Below are positions 35,923 through 44,785 of a stretch of 64,000 nt of DNA, in pieces. The translations under genes and the position numbers were made by a program. Every line of letters begins with the position of its first letter. Within the stretch, counting starts at the first letter, position 1. This DNA is from Actinomadura sp. NBRC 104412 (GTDB taxonomy: Bacteria > Actinomycetota > Actinomycetes > Streptosporangiales > Streptosporangiaceae), in the NCBI RefSeq assembly GCF_030269515.1, contig NZ_BSTM01000018.1, forward strand, positions 1-64,000, given 5' to 3'. Below the pieces are notes generated by a model that saw only the letters and a program-made list of their open reading frames with translations, was not told the DNA's origin and did no database searches.

Positions 35923-37110
35923 ATGGAAGTCGTCGTCTTCGATCTCATGCCCTACGCCGCCCGCGTCGACCACCTGGTCGAGAACGGCGAACTGCCCTGG
36001 CCGCTGGAACGGCGGCACTTCGACCCCGACACCGCGGTCCGCACCTACGCCGACCATCTGCGCGCATGGGAACTGCTCGACGAACTGGGATATGACGGTG
36101 TCGGCTTCAACGAGCACCACACCTCTCCCTACGGCCTGATGAATTCGCCGAACCTGCTCGCCGCCGCCGCGTCCCAGCGCACCCGGCGGCTGCGGCTGCA
36201 CATTTACGCCAACCTGCTGCCGCTGCACGAGCCGCTGCGCGTCGCCGAGGAACTGGCCATGCTCGACTGCATGTCCGGCGGCCGGGTCGTGGCCGGGTTC
36301 GCCCGCGGCATCCCGCGCGAGCACACCGTCTACGGCGTGCCGATGGCCGAGTCGCGGGCGCGCTTCGAGGAGGCGTACGAGATCGTGCGCGCCCTGTGGA
36401 CCGACGAGGTGACCACCTACAAGGGCCGGTTCTGGTCCTACAGCGACGTGGCGATCTGGCCCCGTCCCGTCCAGCAGCCGCACCCGCCGACCTGGGTGCC
36501 GGTCACCAGCAGCAAGGAGACCATCGAATGGGCGGGCCGCAACAACGTCGCCATCACACCCGGCCTGGGGCATCCCGGGCTGCGTGACGACGTCCTGCGC
36601 TACTACGCGTCCTGCCTGCGCGAGGCCGGGCACACGCTGACACCCGACCACGTGCACCTGAACGTCGACGCGTACGTCGCCGACGACAAGGCCCAGGCCG
36701 TACGGGAGGCCGGGCCGCACCTGCTCTACTTCAACCGCACGCTGTTCAGCCACGGCAACGAGACCGAGGTCGGCGCGCAACGCAAGACCGGGTATGTCAG
36801 CGCGAGCTCGCTCGACTACGTCCGGCCGGAGAACCTGCCGGCCGCGCGCCGCGCCAAGTCCGACTATCGCGACCAGACCATGGCCGACATCGAACGCGAG
36901 GCCGCGAACTGGGCGTGGGGGTCGCCCGACGAGGTTCGCGACCGCATCCTCGACCAGGCACGGCAGGCAGGCGCCGGCAAGGTCCTGGTCAACCTGAACC
37001 GCGGGTCGATGCCGGGCGAGATGTTCCAGGAGCAGATCCGCCGGTTCGCGCGTGACGTGCTCCCCGCCCTGCACGAGTACGAGCCCGCGATCCCCGAATC
37101 GCTGCGATGA
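35923..37110 (+). CDS. LLM-class flavin-dependent oxidoreductase (bacterial luciferase-like)
   Basis: 395 aa. The ATG at 35923 has GGAG 4 nt upstream; the much longer open frame before it is a GC artefact. TIM-barrel luciferase features: GYDGVGFNEHHTSPYG, LRLHIYANLLPLHEPLRVAEELAMLDCMSGGRVVAGFARG and the phosphate-binding GRNNVAITPG region. Such enzymes use reduced flavin and O2 to oxidise small molecules. It is followed after 19 bp by an MFS transporter, so uptake and oxidation of one compound is a reasonable inference. Confidence 0.9.
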   Translation: MEVVVFDLMPYAARVDHLVENGELPWPLERRHFDPDTAVRTYADHLRAWELLDELGYDGVGFNEHHTSPYGLMNSPNLLAAAASQRTRRLRLHIYANLLPLHEPLRVAEELAMLDCMSGGRVVAGFARGIPREHTVYGVPMAESRARFEEAYEIVRALWTDEVTTYKGRFWSYSDVAIWPRPVQQPHPPTWVPVTSSKETIEWAGRNNVAITPGLGHPGLRDDVLRYYASCLREAGHTLTPDHVHLNVDAYVADDKAQAVREAGPHLLYFNRTLFSHGNETEVGAQRKTGYVSASSLDYVRPENLPAARRAKSDYRDQTMADIEREAANWAWGSPDEVRDRILDQARQAGAGKVLVNLNRGSMPGEMFQEQIRRFARDVLPALHEYEPAIPESLR

Positions 37111-37129
37111 GCCGAGGCGGAGGTCCGCC

Positions 37130-38404
37130 ATGCCCGCAATGCCAGTCGCGCCCGCTGCCCGCGGGCCGATCATCCCGCGTCCCTGGCTGGTGCTCGGCCT
37201 GCTGACCGCCTTCTGGGGGCTGGTCGGGCTGAACCGGCTGGGAATCTCCTACCTGTTCCCCGTGATCATCCCGGAGTTCGGGCTGACCTACACCCAGGCC
37301 AGCCTGCTCATCTCGGGCACCTCGTTGGCCTGGGCGTTCTCGAGCTGGCTCGCCGGCTGGCTGTCGGACCGGCACGGGCGGCGAGCCGTGCTGATCCCCG
37401 GCGCCACGCTGGCCTGCGTCTCCACGGCGGCCATGGGCGGCACGTGGAACTTCTGGTCGATGTTCGTGGTCCGCGAGTTCGTCGGTCTCGGCGACGGCGT
37501 CGGGTGGCCGAACGCGCAGGCCGTCCTGGCCGCGGAGTTCCCCGCCAAGCGGCGCGCGCTCGTGCAGTCGATCTTCACCGCCGGGTACCCGCTGTTCGGC
37601 AGCGTCCTGGGCGCGGTCATCATCACCCGGATGGCCGACGCGTTCGGCTGGCGTCCGGTGTGGCCGATCATCGGCGGGGTGTTCCTGCTGGTCGTCCTCG
37701 GCCTGTACGTCGTCATGCGGGAACCGGCGCGGCCGGCCGGCAAGGAGGAGAAGCCCGGCCTGCTGGAGGCCCTGAAGGTCGTGCGGAACCGCCGGGTGGT
37801 CGCGCTCATGATCGTGCAGAGCGGCGCGCTGGGCTGGCTCCAGGTCTCGGTGGCCTTCAACGCGGTGTTCCTCACCGACGCGCGCGGGCTGAGCCTGGTG
37901 GACGCGGGCTCGGTGCTCGCGGTCTTCGGGCTCGCCACCCTGACGGGCACGCTGGTGCTGCCGACCGTCTCCGACTACATCGGGCGGCGCACCATGCTGG
38001 TCGGGGCGGGGCTGGCCAGCGGCGTGTTCCTCACCTTCTACGTGCTGGGCGGGTTCGGCGTCGTCATGTCCGCCGCGCTGCTCGCGGCCAGCGGGTTCTT
38101 CCAGGGCGTGCTGGTCCCGCTGGGCTCGGCGACCTGCGTGGTCGAGCAGGTGCCGGCGCGGATCCAGGCCACCGCCATGGGCGCGGTCAACTTCGCCGGC
38201 GTGATCATCGGAACCACGCTGCTGCCGATCATCGGCGGGCAGCTCGGCGACCGTCTCGGGCTGACCGCGCCGATGCTGCTGGCCGCGGGGGCCGTGGCCG
38301 TCGCCGGGCTGGCCGCGATGTCGGTCCAGGAGACGGCACCGCGCCTCGTGGCCCGGCGCAAGGCGGCCATGCCCGAGGGGGCGGCGGACGGCCTCAAGGC
38401 GTGA
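37130..38404 (+). CDS. Major facilitator superfamily transporter
   Basis: 424 aa. The ATG has GGAGG 6 nt upstream. Twelve predicted membrane helices; the MFS motif between TM2 and TM3 is GWLSDRHGRRAVLIPG and is echoed in the second half by SDYIGRRTMLVG. It resembles aromatic-acid/organic-anion:H+ symporters (AAHS/ACS-like), but the substrate cannot be assigned. Cotranscribed with the LLM oxidoreductase. Confidence 0.92.
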   Translation: MPAMPVAPAARGPIIPRPWLVLGLLTAFWGLVGLNRLGISYLFPVIIPEFGLTYTQASLLISGTSLAWAFSSWLAGWLSDRHGRRAVLIPGATLACVSTAAMGGTWNFWSMFVVREFVGLGDGVGWPNAQAVLAAEFPAKRRALVQSIFTAGYPLFGSVLGAVIITRMADAFGWRPVWPIIGGVFLLVVLGLYVVMREPARPAGKEEKPGLLEALKVVRNRRVVALMIVQSGALGWLQVSVAFNAVFLTDARGLSLVDAGSVLAVFGLATLTGTLVLPTVSDYIGRRTMLVGAGLASGVFLTFYVLGGFGVVMSAALLAASGFFQGVLVPLGSATCVVEQVPARIQATAMGAVNFAGVIIGTTLLPIIGGQLGDRLGLTAPMLLAAGAVAVAGLAAMSVQETAPRLVARRKAAMPEGAADGLKA

Positions 38405-38434
38405 GCGCGCGCGGCGCGCTCACCGCCGGGGTGG

Positions 38435-38740
38435 TCAGCGGCCGTCCCAGCGGGCGCGGCGCATGTCCACGCGGCGGCCGTCCGGACGCAGGGGCGTGCC
38501 CTCGGCCCGGTACTCCTTCAAGGCGCTGACCTCGTGCCCCTGAGGAGGACTGCCGTCCGCGCGGATCACCCGCCACCACGGCACCCCTCCCCCGTACAGG
38601 GACATCACACGGCCCACCTGGCGTGGCCCGCCGCTGCCCACCATCTCCGCCACGTCGCCGTACGCCAGGACGCGGCCGGGCGGGATCCGCTCCACGGTGT
38701 CCAGCACGGCTTCGGCATAGTCGTCAGGATCCGCTCGCAC
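38435..38740 (-). CDS. MGMT-like protein lacking the active-site Cys (alkyltransferase-like, ATL)
   Basis: 101 aa from the GTG of VRADPDDYAEAV. The DNA-binding fold of O6-alkylguanine transferases is evident (PPGRVLAYGDVAEMVG, RQVGRVM with the arginine finger). The PCHR active site is replaced by PWWRV, so it cannot accept alkyl groups. ATL proteins bind alkylated bases and hand them to nucleotide excision repair. Convergent with the MFS gene. Confidence 0.88.
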   Translation of the reverse strand: MRADPDDYAEAVLDTVERIPPGRVLAYGDVAEMVGSGGPRQVGRVMSLYGGGVPWWRVIRADGSPPQGHEVSALKEYRAEGTPLRPDGRRVDMRRARWDGR

Positions 38741-38799
38741 CCGCCGATTCTGGCCCACCGGCGGTAGGCGTCGCCACCACAGGCGGACGCACCCGCCGT

Positions 38800-40254
38800 T
38801 CAGCGCGGAGAGTCCGGCCACTTCCACTCCGGGGCGGGGTCCCCGTCGTCGGGCTCCGGAGGTTGCAGCCGTGGCCGGCCGACCGGAGCGCCCGCGCCGG
38901 GCGAGCCCGGTTCGGGGGCCGTCCAGTAGTCCCGCCGGGCGGGCGGATACGTGGCACCCGCCATCGCGAAACCGCCGCCACCGGCCGGTCCGGCGAGGCC
39001 CATGGCCGCGAGGTCCGGCCGCTGGTTGCGCGGATGACGGCGGGCCAGGGTGATCGCGATGGCGACGGCGGCCAGCGCCCCGACGACGCCCATGCCGACG
39101 ACGACGATGATGACGACCGTCACCCAGGCGGGCCTGGGAACGACCTCGACCGGGCCCTGCTCAGCGGCGCCGAAGCGCTGCCCGGCGGGCTTGCCCGCGG
39201 CGCCGGGACGCGGCTTGGTCAGCGCGTCGGCGGCGGTGAGGGCGCGGGCGGCGTTGACCTCCCCGAAGCCGACATCGGGGCTGTAGGTGCCGCTGGGCCC
39301 GTACCGGGTCCCGGCGATGATGGCCTGGGCGACCAGCGTCGGCGGCAGCTTCGGATGCCTGGACCTGATCAGCGCGGCGATGCCCGAGACCAGGGCGGTG
39401 GAGTCGCTCGTCCCGTCGGTCAGGAAGTACTCGCCGCCGGGCGCCGCCACCGGGAGCCCGGAACCGGGCGCGGCGACCAGCACCGAATAGTTGCGGTTGG
39501 AGAACGGCGCGCGGGCATGGTCCTCGCCGGTGGCCGCCACGGCGATCACACCGGGATAGGAGGCCGGGTACATGTAGGGGGCGAAACCGTCGTCGTCGAG
39601 CAGCCCGCGCTTCGTGCCATCGTTGCCTGCCGCGGACACGACCACGACGCCCTTGGAGATGGCGTAGGCGACGGCCGCCCGGTCGTCCGGGTTCTCCTCG
39701 TTCCGGCCGAGCGAGAGGTTGATGACGTCGGCGCCGCGGTCGACCGCGTACCGGATGCCGCGCGCCACCGCGCCCTGCGCCCGCTCGGAGGCGCGGAACG
39801 CCGGGAACGAGGCGTCCTCGCGCTCGGCGATGGCGCGGATCGCCAGGATCCTCGCCTCCGGCGCGACGCCCATGACCCCGTCCCGGCGTCCCGGCCCGTG
39901 CCCGTGCCCGGCGATCAGCGAGGCCATCCCGGTGCCGTGCAGCCGCGCCGGCCGGGTGCCCGCGTCGACGGACCTCAGCATGTTGGGCCCGGTGGTGACC
40001 GAGCCGGTCAGGTCGGCGTGGCTCGCGTCCACGCCCGAGTCCACCACCGCGACGGTCACCCCGGCGCCCCGGGTGACGCGCCACGCGGACTGCACGTCCA
40101 GCGTGGTCATCATGGCGCGCTGCCGGTCACGGACCTCGTCGGCGGCGGCCGCGGGAACCGGTCCGGCGGGGACGAGAACGGTCGCGCACCCGCCCGCCAG
40201 CACGGCCAGGGCCGCCACAACGGCCCGGCGGGCACCACCCCCGAACGAACCCAT
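38800..40254 (-). CDS. Membrane-anchored subtilase, mycosin-like (S8)
   Basis: 484 aa. Signal sequence, then an S8 domain with the triad D72 (VVDSGVD), H106 (HGTGMA) and S283 (GTSDSTALVSG), and N211 as oxyanion residue. A single C-terminal membrane helix (about 377-404) is followed by a cytosolic Pro-rich tail, the topology of type VII secretion mycosins. No esx, eccC or eccD genes lie nearby. Starts directly after the stop of the upstream membrane protein (TGAATG). Confidence 0.92.
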   Translation of the reverse strand: MGSFGGGARRAVVAALAVLAGGCATVLVPAGPVPAAAADEVRDRQRAMMTTLDVQSAWRVTRGAGVTVAVVDSGVDASHADLTGSVTTGPNMLRSVDAGTRPARLHGTGMASLIAGHGHGPGRRDGVMGVAPEARILAIRAIAEREDASFPAFRASERAQGAVARGIRYAVDRGADVINLSLGRNEENPDDRAAVAYAISKGVVVVSAAGNDGTKRGLLDDDGFAPYMYPASYPGVIAVAATGEDHARAPFSNRNYSVLVAAPGSGLPVAAPGGEYFLTDGTSDSTALVSGIAALIRSRHPKLPPTLVAQAIIAGTRYGPSGTYSPDVGFGEVNAARALTAADALTKPRPGAAGKPAGQRFGAAEQGPVEVVPRPAWVTVVIIVVVGMGVVGALAAVAIAITLARRHPRNQRPDLAAMGLAGPAGGGGFAMAGATYPPARRDYWTAPEPGSPGAGAPVGRPRLQPPEPDDGDPAPEWKWPDSPR

Positions 40255-41205
40255 TCAGCACCGCCATTCTCGGCTGGAGCAGTCCGGCACGGCCCTCGCG
40301 GACAGTGGCCGGACGACCGCGTCGGCAAGCTGGGCCGCGAACGCGTACGGGTTCCCCGGGAGCCTCTTGGTGATCGCGGCCGCCGGACGGCCGTCGCTGT
40401 GGCCGGCGGTCGTCAGCATGACGTACGGGCCGCCGCGGTCGCTGGTTCGGTCCTGGCGGGCCGCGTCCAGGAACCGGGCCGACGCCGTACCGGGGAACGA
40501 GACGGCGCGCAGCGCGGGGCGCACGCCGCTCGACCGGTCCGCCGCAGGATTCTTGGGCAGTTCCCGGTACGCGCGGTCGGCTTTCCATGCGTCGGGGAAC
40601 GCGGCCACGCCCACCGTCACGACGATCCCCTGCAACTGGTCCGCGTACGTGGCGCGCAGCACCGCGCGGCAGCCGTGCCGGCTCAGCACCGAGGCGATCT
40701 CGGGGTCCACGGTGTTCTGGCAGTTGCCCTCGGCGGCGATGCCGAGCCGGGACGCGTACTCGGTCTTGTCCCTGCGGACCGTGTAGGGCAGCCGCTCGGG
40801 GAAGATCCGTCCCGCGGGCCAGACCTGCCAGCGCCGCGCCACCTCCGCGTTCGCGGCGCGTTCCAGCTCGGCGGTGGTCGGTTCACGGGTCAGCGTCGTC
40901 CACGCGGCGACACCCGCCACGGCGCACACCATCGCGTAGCAGCATCCCAATACGATCGCCACGACCATCCACTGCCGCGCACGCAACCCGAGGACGGTCG
41001 CCGGGTTACCCCCATAGAAGGCAGAAGCGCCTTGTATGGGCACCCCCTGCACCGTGCCGGGCATCGGCCCCTGCGGCACGTAATGAGGCCCCGTCATGGA
41101 CGGACGGGCACCGGGCAGGGGAGCGGCCCCAGGCCGACCGCCGGGCGGCTCAGCCGCCGGAGGGCCGGGCGCGCCTGGGGGGTGTGAAGGGGGCAGGAAC
41201 GCCAC
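40255..41205 (-). CDS. Pro-rich membrane protein coupled to the mycosin-like protease
   Basis: About 316 aa; start uncertain (TTG 41214, GTG 41205 or ATG 41097). Cytosolic Pro/Gly-rich N-terminus, one membrane helix (MVVAIVLGCCYAMVCAVAGVAA), then an extracellular domain of about 220 aa with four cysteines (NCQ, HGC, DCS, EWRC) that could form two disulfides. No family recognised. Its stop abuts the protease start, so the two are probably translated together and may work as a substrate, partner or regulator pair. Confidence 0.75.
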   Translation of the reverse strand: MAFLPPSHPPGAPGPPAAEPPGGRPGAAPLPGARPSMTGPHYVPQGPMPGTVQGVPIQGASAFYGGNPATVLGLRARQWMVVAIVLGCCYAMVCAVAGVAAWTTLTREPTTAELERAANAEVARRWQVWPAGRIFPERLPYTVRRDKTEYASRLGIAAEGNCQNTVDPEIASVLSRHGCRAVLRATYADQLQGIVVTVGVAAFPDAWKADRAYRELPKNPAADRSSGVRPALRAVSFPGTASARFLDAARQDRTSDRGGPYVMLTTAGHSDGRPAAAITKRLPGNPYAFAAQLADAVVRPLSARAVPDCSSREWRC

Positions 41206-41436
41206 AAGCGCCAAGATTAGCTGTCAATCGCCCCGTTCCGCCCTTGCGTCAGGGTGATCAGTCAGGATCCCGGTCCCGCACACCGCCTCGCGCAAAGCCG
41301 GGCCATACCCTTTGACGTGCGCCTTCCACCACACGGGCGTTCGGGGAATGCGCAAAGGCATGGCAAGGTTGTGCCGTGGTGGGACGTTACAGTCCCCGCC
41401 CCGTCACAGCCCAGCGTCAGCACAGGAGCACCCACA

Positions 41437-42618
41437 GTGTCGTTGCCACCTCTGGTAGAGCCCGCCGCGGAGCTCACCCGCGATGAGGTCAACCGTTACT
41501 CACGACATCTGATCATTCCCGACGTCGGGATGGCCGGTCAGAAGCGGCTCAAGAACTCCAAGGTCCTGGTGGTCGGCGCCGGCGGCCTCGGCTCCCCGGC
41601 GCTGATGTACCTGGCCGCGGCGGGCATCGGCACGCTCGGCATCATCGACTTCGACGTGGTGGACGAGTCCAACCTGCAGCGACAAGTCATCCACCGGCAG
41701 TCGTCGCTGGGCCGGCCCAAGGTCGAGTCGGCCGCCGCCACCGTCCGTGAGATCAACCCGCTGATCGACGTGATCGAGCACAACACCGCGCTCGACCGCG
41801 ACAACATCATGGAGATCTTCTCCGGGTACGACCTGATCCTGGACGGCACCGACAACTTCGCCACCCGCTACATGGTCAACGACGCGGCGGTGCTGCTCGG
41901 CAAGCCGTACGTGTGGGGCTCGATCTACCGCTTCGACGGCCAGGCATCCGTCTTCTGGGCCGAGCACGGCCCCTGCTACCGCTGCCTCTACCCCGAGCCG
42001 CCGCCGCCCGGCATGGTGCCGTCCTGCGCGGAGGGCGGGGTCCTCGGCGTCCTGTGCGCGTCGATCGGCTCCATCCAGGTGAACGAGGCCATCAAGCTCC
42101 TCGCGGGCATCGGCGAGCCGCTGGTCGGCCGCCTGATGATCTACGACGCGCTGGAGATGACCTACCGCCAGGTCAAGGTCCGCAAGGACCCCGAGTGCCC
42201 GCTGTGCGGCAAGAACCCGACGCAGACCGAGCTGCTGGAGGACTACGAGGCGTTCTGCGGCGCGGTGTCGGACGAGGCCGCCGAGGCCGTCAAGGACTCC
42301 ACCATCTCCGCCACCGAGCTGAAGGCCATGCAGGACCGCGGCGACGACATCTTCCTGGTGGACGTCCGCGAGCCCAACGAGTACGAGATCGTCTCCATCC
42401 CGGGCGCCACGCTGATCCCCAAGGGCGAGTTCCTGGACGGCAGCGCCCTGGAGCGCCTCCCGCAGGACAAGAAGATCGTCCTGCACTGCAAGTCGGGCGC
42501 CCGCAGCGCCGAGGCGCTGGCCGTGGTCAAGAACGCCGGCTTCTCCGACGCCGTCCACGTAGGCGGCGGCGTCCTGGCCTGGGTCAAGCAAGTGGACCCA
42601 AGCCTCCCCTCGTACTGA
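41437..42618 (+). CDS. moeZ: MoeZ/MoeBR: sulfur carrier adenylyltransferase/sulfurtransferase
   Basis: 393 aa. The GTG has AGGAG 8 nt upstream. The N-terminal E1-like ThiF domain (GAGGLGSPALMYLAAAG, DGTDNFATRY, zinc CxxC in PCYRCLY... and CPLCGK) is fused to a C-terminal rhodanese domain with catalytic Cys in LHCKSGARSA. It adenylates and thiocarboxylates sulfur-carrier proteins for molybdopterin, thiamine or cysteine synthesis. Same genomic neighbourhood as Rv3206c (moeB1). About 230 bp of upstream non-coding DNA. Confidence 0.95.
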   Translation: MSLPPLVEPAAELTRDEVNRYSRHLIIPDVGMAGQKRLKNSKVLVVGAGGLGSPALMYLAAAGIGTLGIIDFDVVDESNLQRQVIHRQSSLGRPKVESAAATVREINPLIDVIEHNTALDRDNIMEIFSGYDLILDGTDNFATRYMVNDAAVLLGKPYVWGSIYRFDGQASVFWAEHGPCYRCLYPEPPPPGMVPSCAEGGVLGVLCASIGSIQVNEAIKLLAGIGEPLVGRLMIYDALEMTYRQVKVRKDPECPLCGKNPTQTELLEDYEAFCGAVSDEAAEAVKDSTISATELKAMQDRGDDIFLVDVREPNEYEIVSIPGATLIPKGEFLDGSALERLPQDKKIVLHCKSGARSAEALAVVKNAGFSDAVHVGGGVLAWVKQVDPSLPSY

Positions 42619-42639
42619 CCCCGTACTAACCCGTACTGA

Positions 42640-42683
42640 CCCCGAGCCGGCCCCGAGCCGGCCCCGAGCCGGCCCCGAGCCGG
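42640..42683. repeat. Four tandem 11-bp repeats
   Basis: CCCCGAGCCGG x4, followed by a partial copy, just before the moeZ terminator; also CGTACTGACC-like decamers at 42610-42640. Confidence 0.8.
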
Positions 42684-42689
42684 CCCCGA

Positions 42690-42717
42690 AGAGCCCCGGC
42701 CTCCAGGCCGGGGCTCT
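42690..42717 (+). terminator. moeZ terminator hairpin
   Basis: AGAGCCCCGGCCT / AGGCCGGGGCTCT, 13-bp perfect palindromic stem with a 2-nt centre (effective loop 4 nt), 70 bp after the moeZ stop. Confidence 0.7.
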
Positions 42718-42751
42718 GGCCGTCCAGGGCGAACGGTGATACAGAACAAGC

Positions 42752-43759
42752 GTGAGCCTCTCCGCGCCGCGGCCCCGACCAGCACATCTAGGGCTTGCGT
42801 TCATCCTCCCCGTCGCCCTGGCCGCGACCTTCCTGTGGTGGCAGCCCTCCCGATCGTCCGACGGGTTCACAGCGGACGAGGAACGCTCCCTCGCGACACT
42901 GCGCGTGATCGACGCGAAGCTGCCCCTCCTGGCCATGACGAACCACGGCCCGTACGACGCGACCCGGCCCGTCGCCAAGGCACACGTCGGCCGCTCGTTC
43001 GCGTGCTCCCTCTTCGTCGCCACCCGAGGCCCACGCGGCCCGCTCTTCGGCCGCAACTTCGACTGGGCCCCGAACGCGGCGATGCTGGTCACCAACCGCC
43101 CACCCCGCGGCCCCACGTCGGTCTCCCTCGTCGACCTCTCGTACGTGGCCGTGACTCCCCAAGAGGCCATGCGCGCTCGGAACGACCCGGCCGTCCAACG
43201 CAAGCTCCTACAAGCCGTGAAGCTGCCCTTCGACGGCCTGAACGAGCACGGCCTCGCCATAGGCTTCGCCCAAGTCCCGGCCGCCCAGCCTCCACGCGTA
43301 CCGAACCGCCCCACAGTCGGCAGCGCCCGCATCCAACGCCTGGTCCTCGACCAGGCCCGCACGGTGGACCAGGCCATCGCCATCTTCGGCCGCTACAACG
43401 TCGAGTTCCCCCCGGACGAGCCGGCGCTGCACTACCTCCTCGCCGACGCGACCGGCCAGGCCGCGGCCATCGAGTTCGTCAACGGCCGCATGCACGTGAT
43501 CCGCGACGCCCCGCACGCCATCACCAACTTCGTCCTGACCGGCACCACCGACCGCAAGGACCTCCGCTACCGCACCATCGCCAGCAAGCAAACCAACAAG
43601 GGCAGCCTCAACCCAACCCAGGCGATGGACCTCCTCTCCGAAGTAGCCCAACGCCACACCCGCTGGTCAGCCGTCTACGAACTGACCCAAGGCACCCTCC
43701 ACCTGACCCTCGACCGCGACTACAGCAAACGCCACACCTTCCACCTCAAACCAAGCTGA
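42752..43759 (+). CDS. Secreted or membrane-anchored Ntn hydrolase (linear amide C-N hydrolase / C45-like)
   Basis: 335 aa, GTG start. N-terminal membrane anchor or signal (HLGLAFILPVALAATFLWW), then a propeptide-like stretch and the likely nucleophile Cys85 (FACSLFVA), followed by the family motif GPLFGRNFDW. These features match the acyl-CoA:6-APA acyltransferase/choloylglycine hydrolase group, where autoproteolysis exposes the Cys. Substrate unknown; an amide such as an acylated amino acid or lactam is possible. Confidence 0.8.
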   Translation: MSLSAPRPRPAHLGLAFILPVALAATFLWWQPSRSSDGFTADEERSLATLRVIDAKLPLLAMTNHGPYDATRPVAKAHVGRSFACSLFVATRGPRGPLFGRNFDWAPNAAMLVTNRPPRGPTSVSLVDLSYVAVTPQEAMRARNDPAVQRKLLQAVKLPFDGLNEHGLAIGFAQVPAAQPPRVPNRPTVGSARIQRLVLDQARTVDQAIAIFGRYNVEFPPDEPALHYLLADATGQAAAIEFVNGRMHVIRDAPHAITNFVLTGTTDRKDLRYRTIASKQTNKGSLNPTQAMDLLSEVAQRHTRWSAVYELTQGTLHLTLDRDYSKRHTFHLKPS

Positions 43760-43766
43760 GAACCGT

Positions 43767-44612
43767 TCAGCGGTGATCCGGCTCTTCGTTGTCGGTGGGG
43801 GGCTTGGGCCAGTGTTTGGCGTGGCCGTTGCCGCTGCGGCCTCGGCCGGCGGCCTTGGCGGGGTCGCCGGGTGGGGGTGTGTACTTGAGGCCGAGCTGGG
43901 GTGCCATGTCGGCGAGCATCAGCTCGAACATGGGCTCCGGGTCGTCCAGGGCGAACTCCAGGTGGCCGAAGATCTCCAGGCTGACGGCGCCTTGGAGCCT
44001 CACCCAGGACTGGAGGAAGGTCTGGATCACGCCCAGCGGGAGTTCCGCGCCGCCCTCCAGGGTGAGGTCGCGGTAGCGGCGGAGCTGGCCGCGCAGGCGC
44101 GGTTCGATCTCATCGTCGGAGGGAACCGGGAAGGGCGCCTTCTGCCAGAGTTCGAGGAACAGGGAGAGGAAGGTCCAGCCGAACTTCTGGGCGCTCTCCT
44201 CCGCGACGTCGATCTGCTTGCGGTTGGTCAGGCCGGGCAGCGGGGAGCCGAACAGGAGCCCGTACTCGCGCCGGTGCGCGAACGCCCACCGGCGGAAACT
44301 GCGGGCGACCGCCAGGAGCCGTCCGCTGAGGTCTCCGTCGGGGACGGCGCGCAGCCCCTCCTCCAGGGCCGCGGTGAGATCGTTGAAGATGTCGCCGACC
44401 ACGTGCCGCAGCAGTTCGGCATGGCTGCCGAAGTAGCGGTAGAGCCCGGGCGCGGTCATGCCCATCTCGCGGGCGATCGCGCGCAGCGTCACCGCCTCGG
44501 GTCCCTGGTCGACCAGAATGCGCCGGGCCGTCTCGGTGATCTCCTGGACGGTCGCCGCGCGCAGCCGGTCGCGCCGTGACTCCCCCAAGCCGCCCACAGT
44601 CACCTCCGCCAT
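43767..44612 (-). CDS. TetR-family regulator, divergent from the MMPL transporter
   Basis: 281 aa. N-terminal HTH: TARRILVDQGPEAVTLRAIAREMGMTAPGLYRYFGSHAELL. The C-terminal ligand domain contains FAHRREYGLLFGSPLPG (TetR_C WHG-like) and a Lys/Asn/Pro tail. ATG has GAGG 4 nt upstream. Likely represses the adjacent MMPL transporter through the inverted repeat between them. Confidence 0.92.
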   Translation of the reverse strand: MAEVTVGGLGESRRDRLRAATVQEITETARRILVDQGPEAVTLRAIAREMGMTAPGLYRYFGSHAELLRHVVGDIFNDLTAALEEGLRAVPDGDLSGRLLAVARSFRRWAFAHRREYGLLFGSPLPGLTNRKQIDVAEESAQKFGWTFLSLFLELWQKAPFPVPSDDEIEPRLRGQLRRYRDLTLEGGAELPLGVIQTFLQSWVRLQGAVSLEIFGHLEFALDDPEPMFELMLADMAPQLGLKYTPPPGDPAKAAGRGRSGNGHAKHWPKPPTDNEEPDHR

Positions 44613-44721
44613 GTCGCCTCTATGCCTGCATGTCCACCGATGTCCGGTTCAGGTCCGGAACCGCGGACCAGACTTGCATGTTCTCTCACTAACGCCGTTG
44701 ACGGAAGCTTACGCCGTATGC

Positions 44722-44759
44722 GAAGTTAACACTATTCGCGAGTAAACGTTGTTCACTTC
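44722..44759. promoter_or_regulatory. Inverted repeat in the TetR/MMPL divergent promoter
   Basis: GAAGTTAACA and TGTTCACTTC are 10-bp arms with one mismatch and an 18-nt spacer, in an AT-richer region. Candidate TetR operator. Confidence 0.45.
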
Positions 44760-44785
44760 CGTGACGACGTGGAGCGAGGACGCGG

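Noticed and set aside
38800..40254. Lipoprotein assignment from LAGGC in the protease leader
   Set aside because: The -3 residue is Ala rather than Leu and the position within the hydrophobic core is unusual; a standard signal peptide is more likely.
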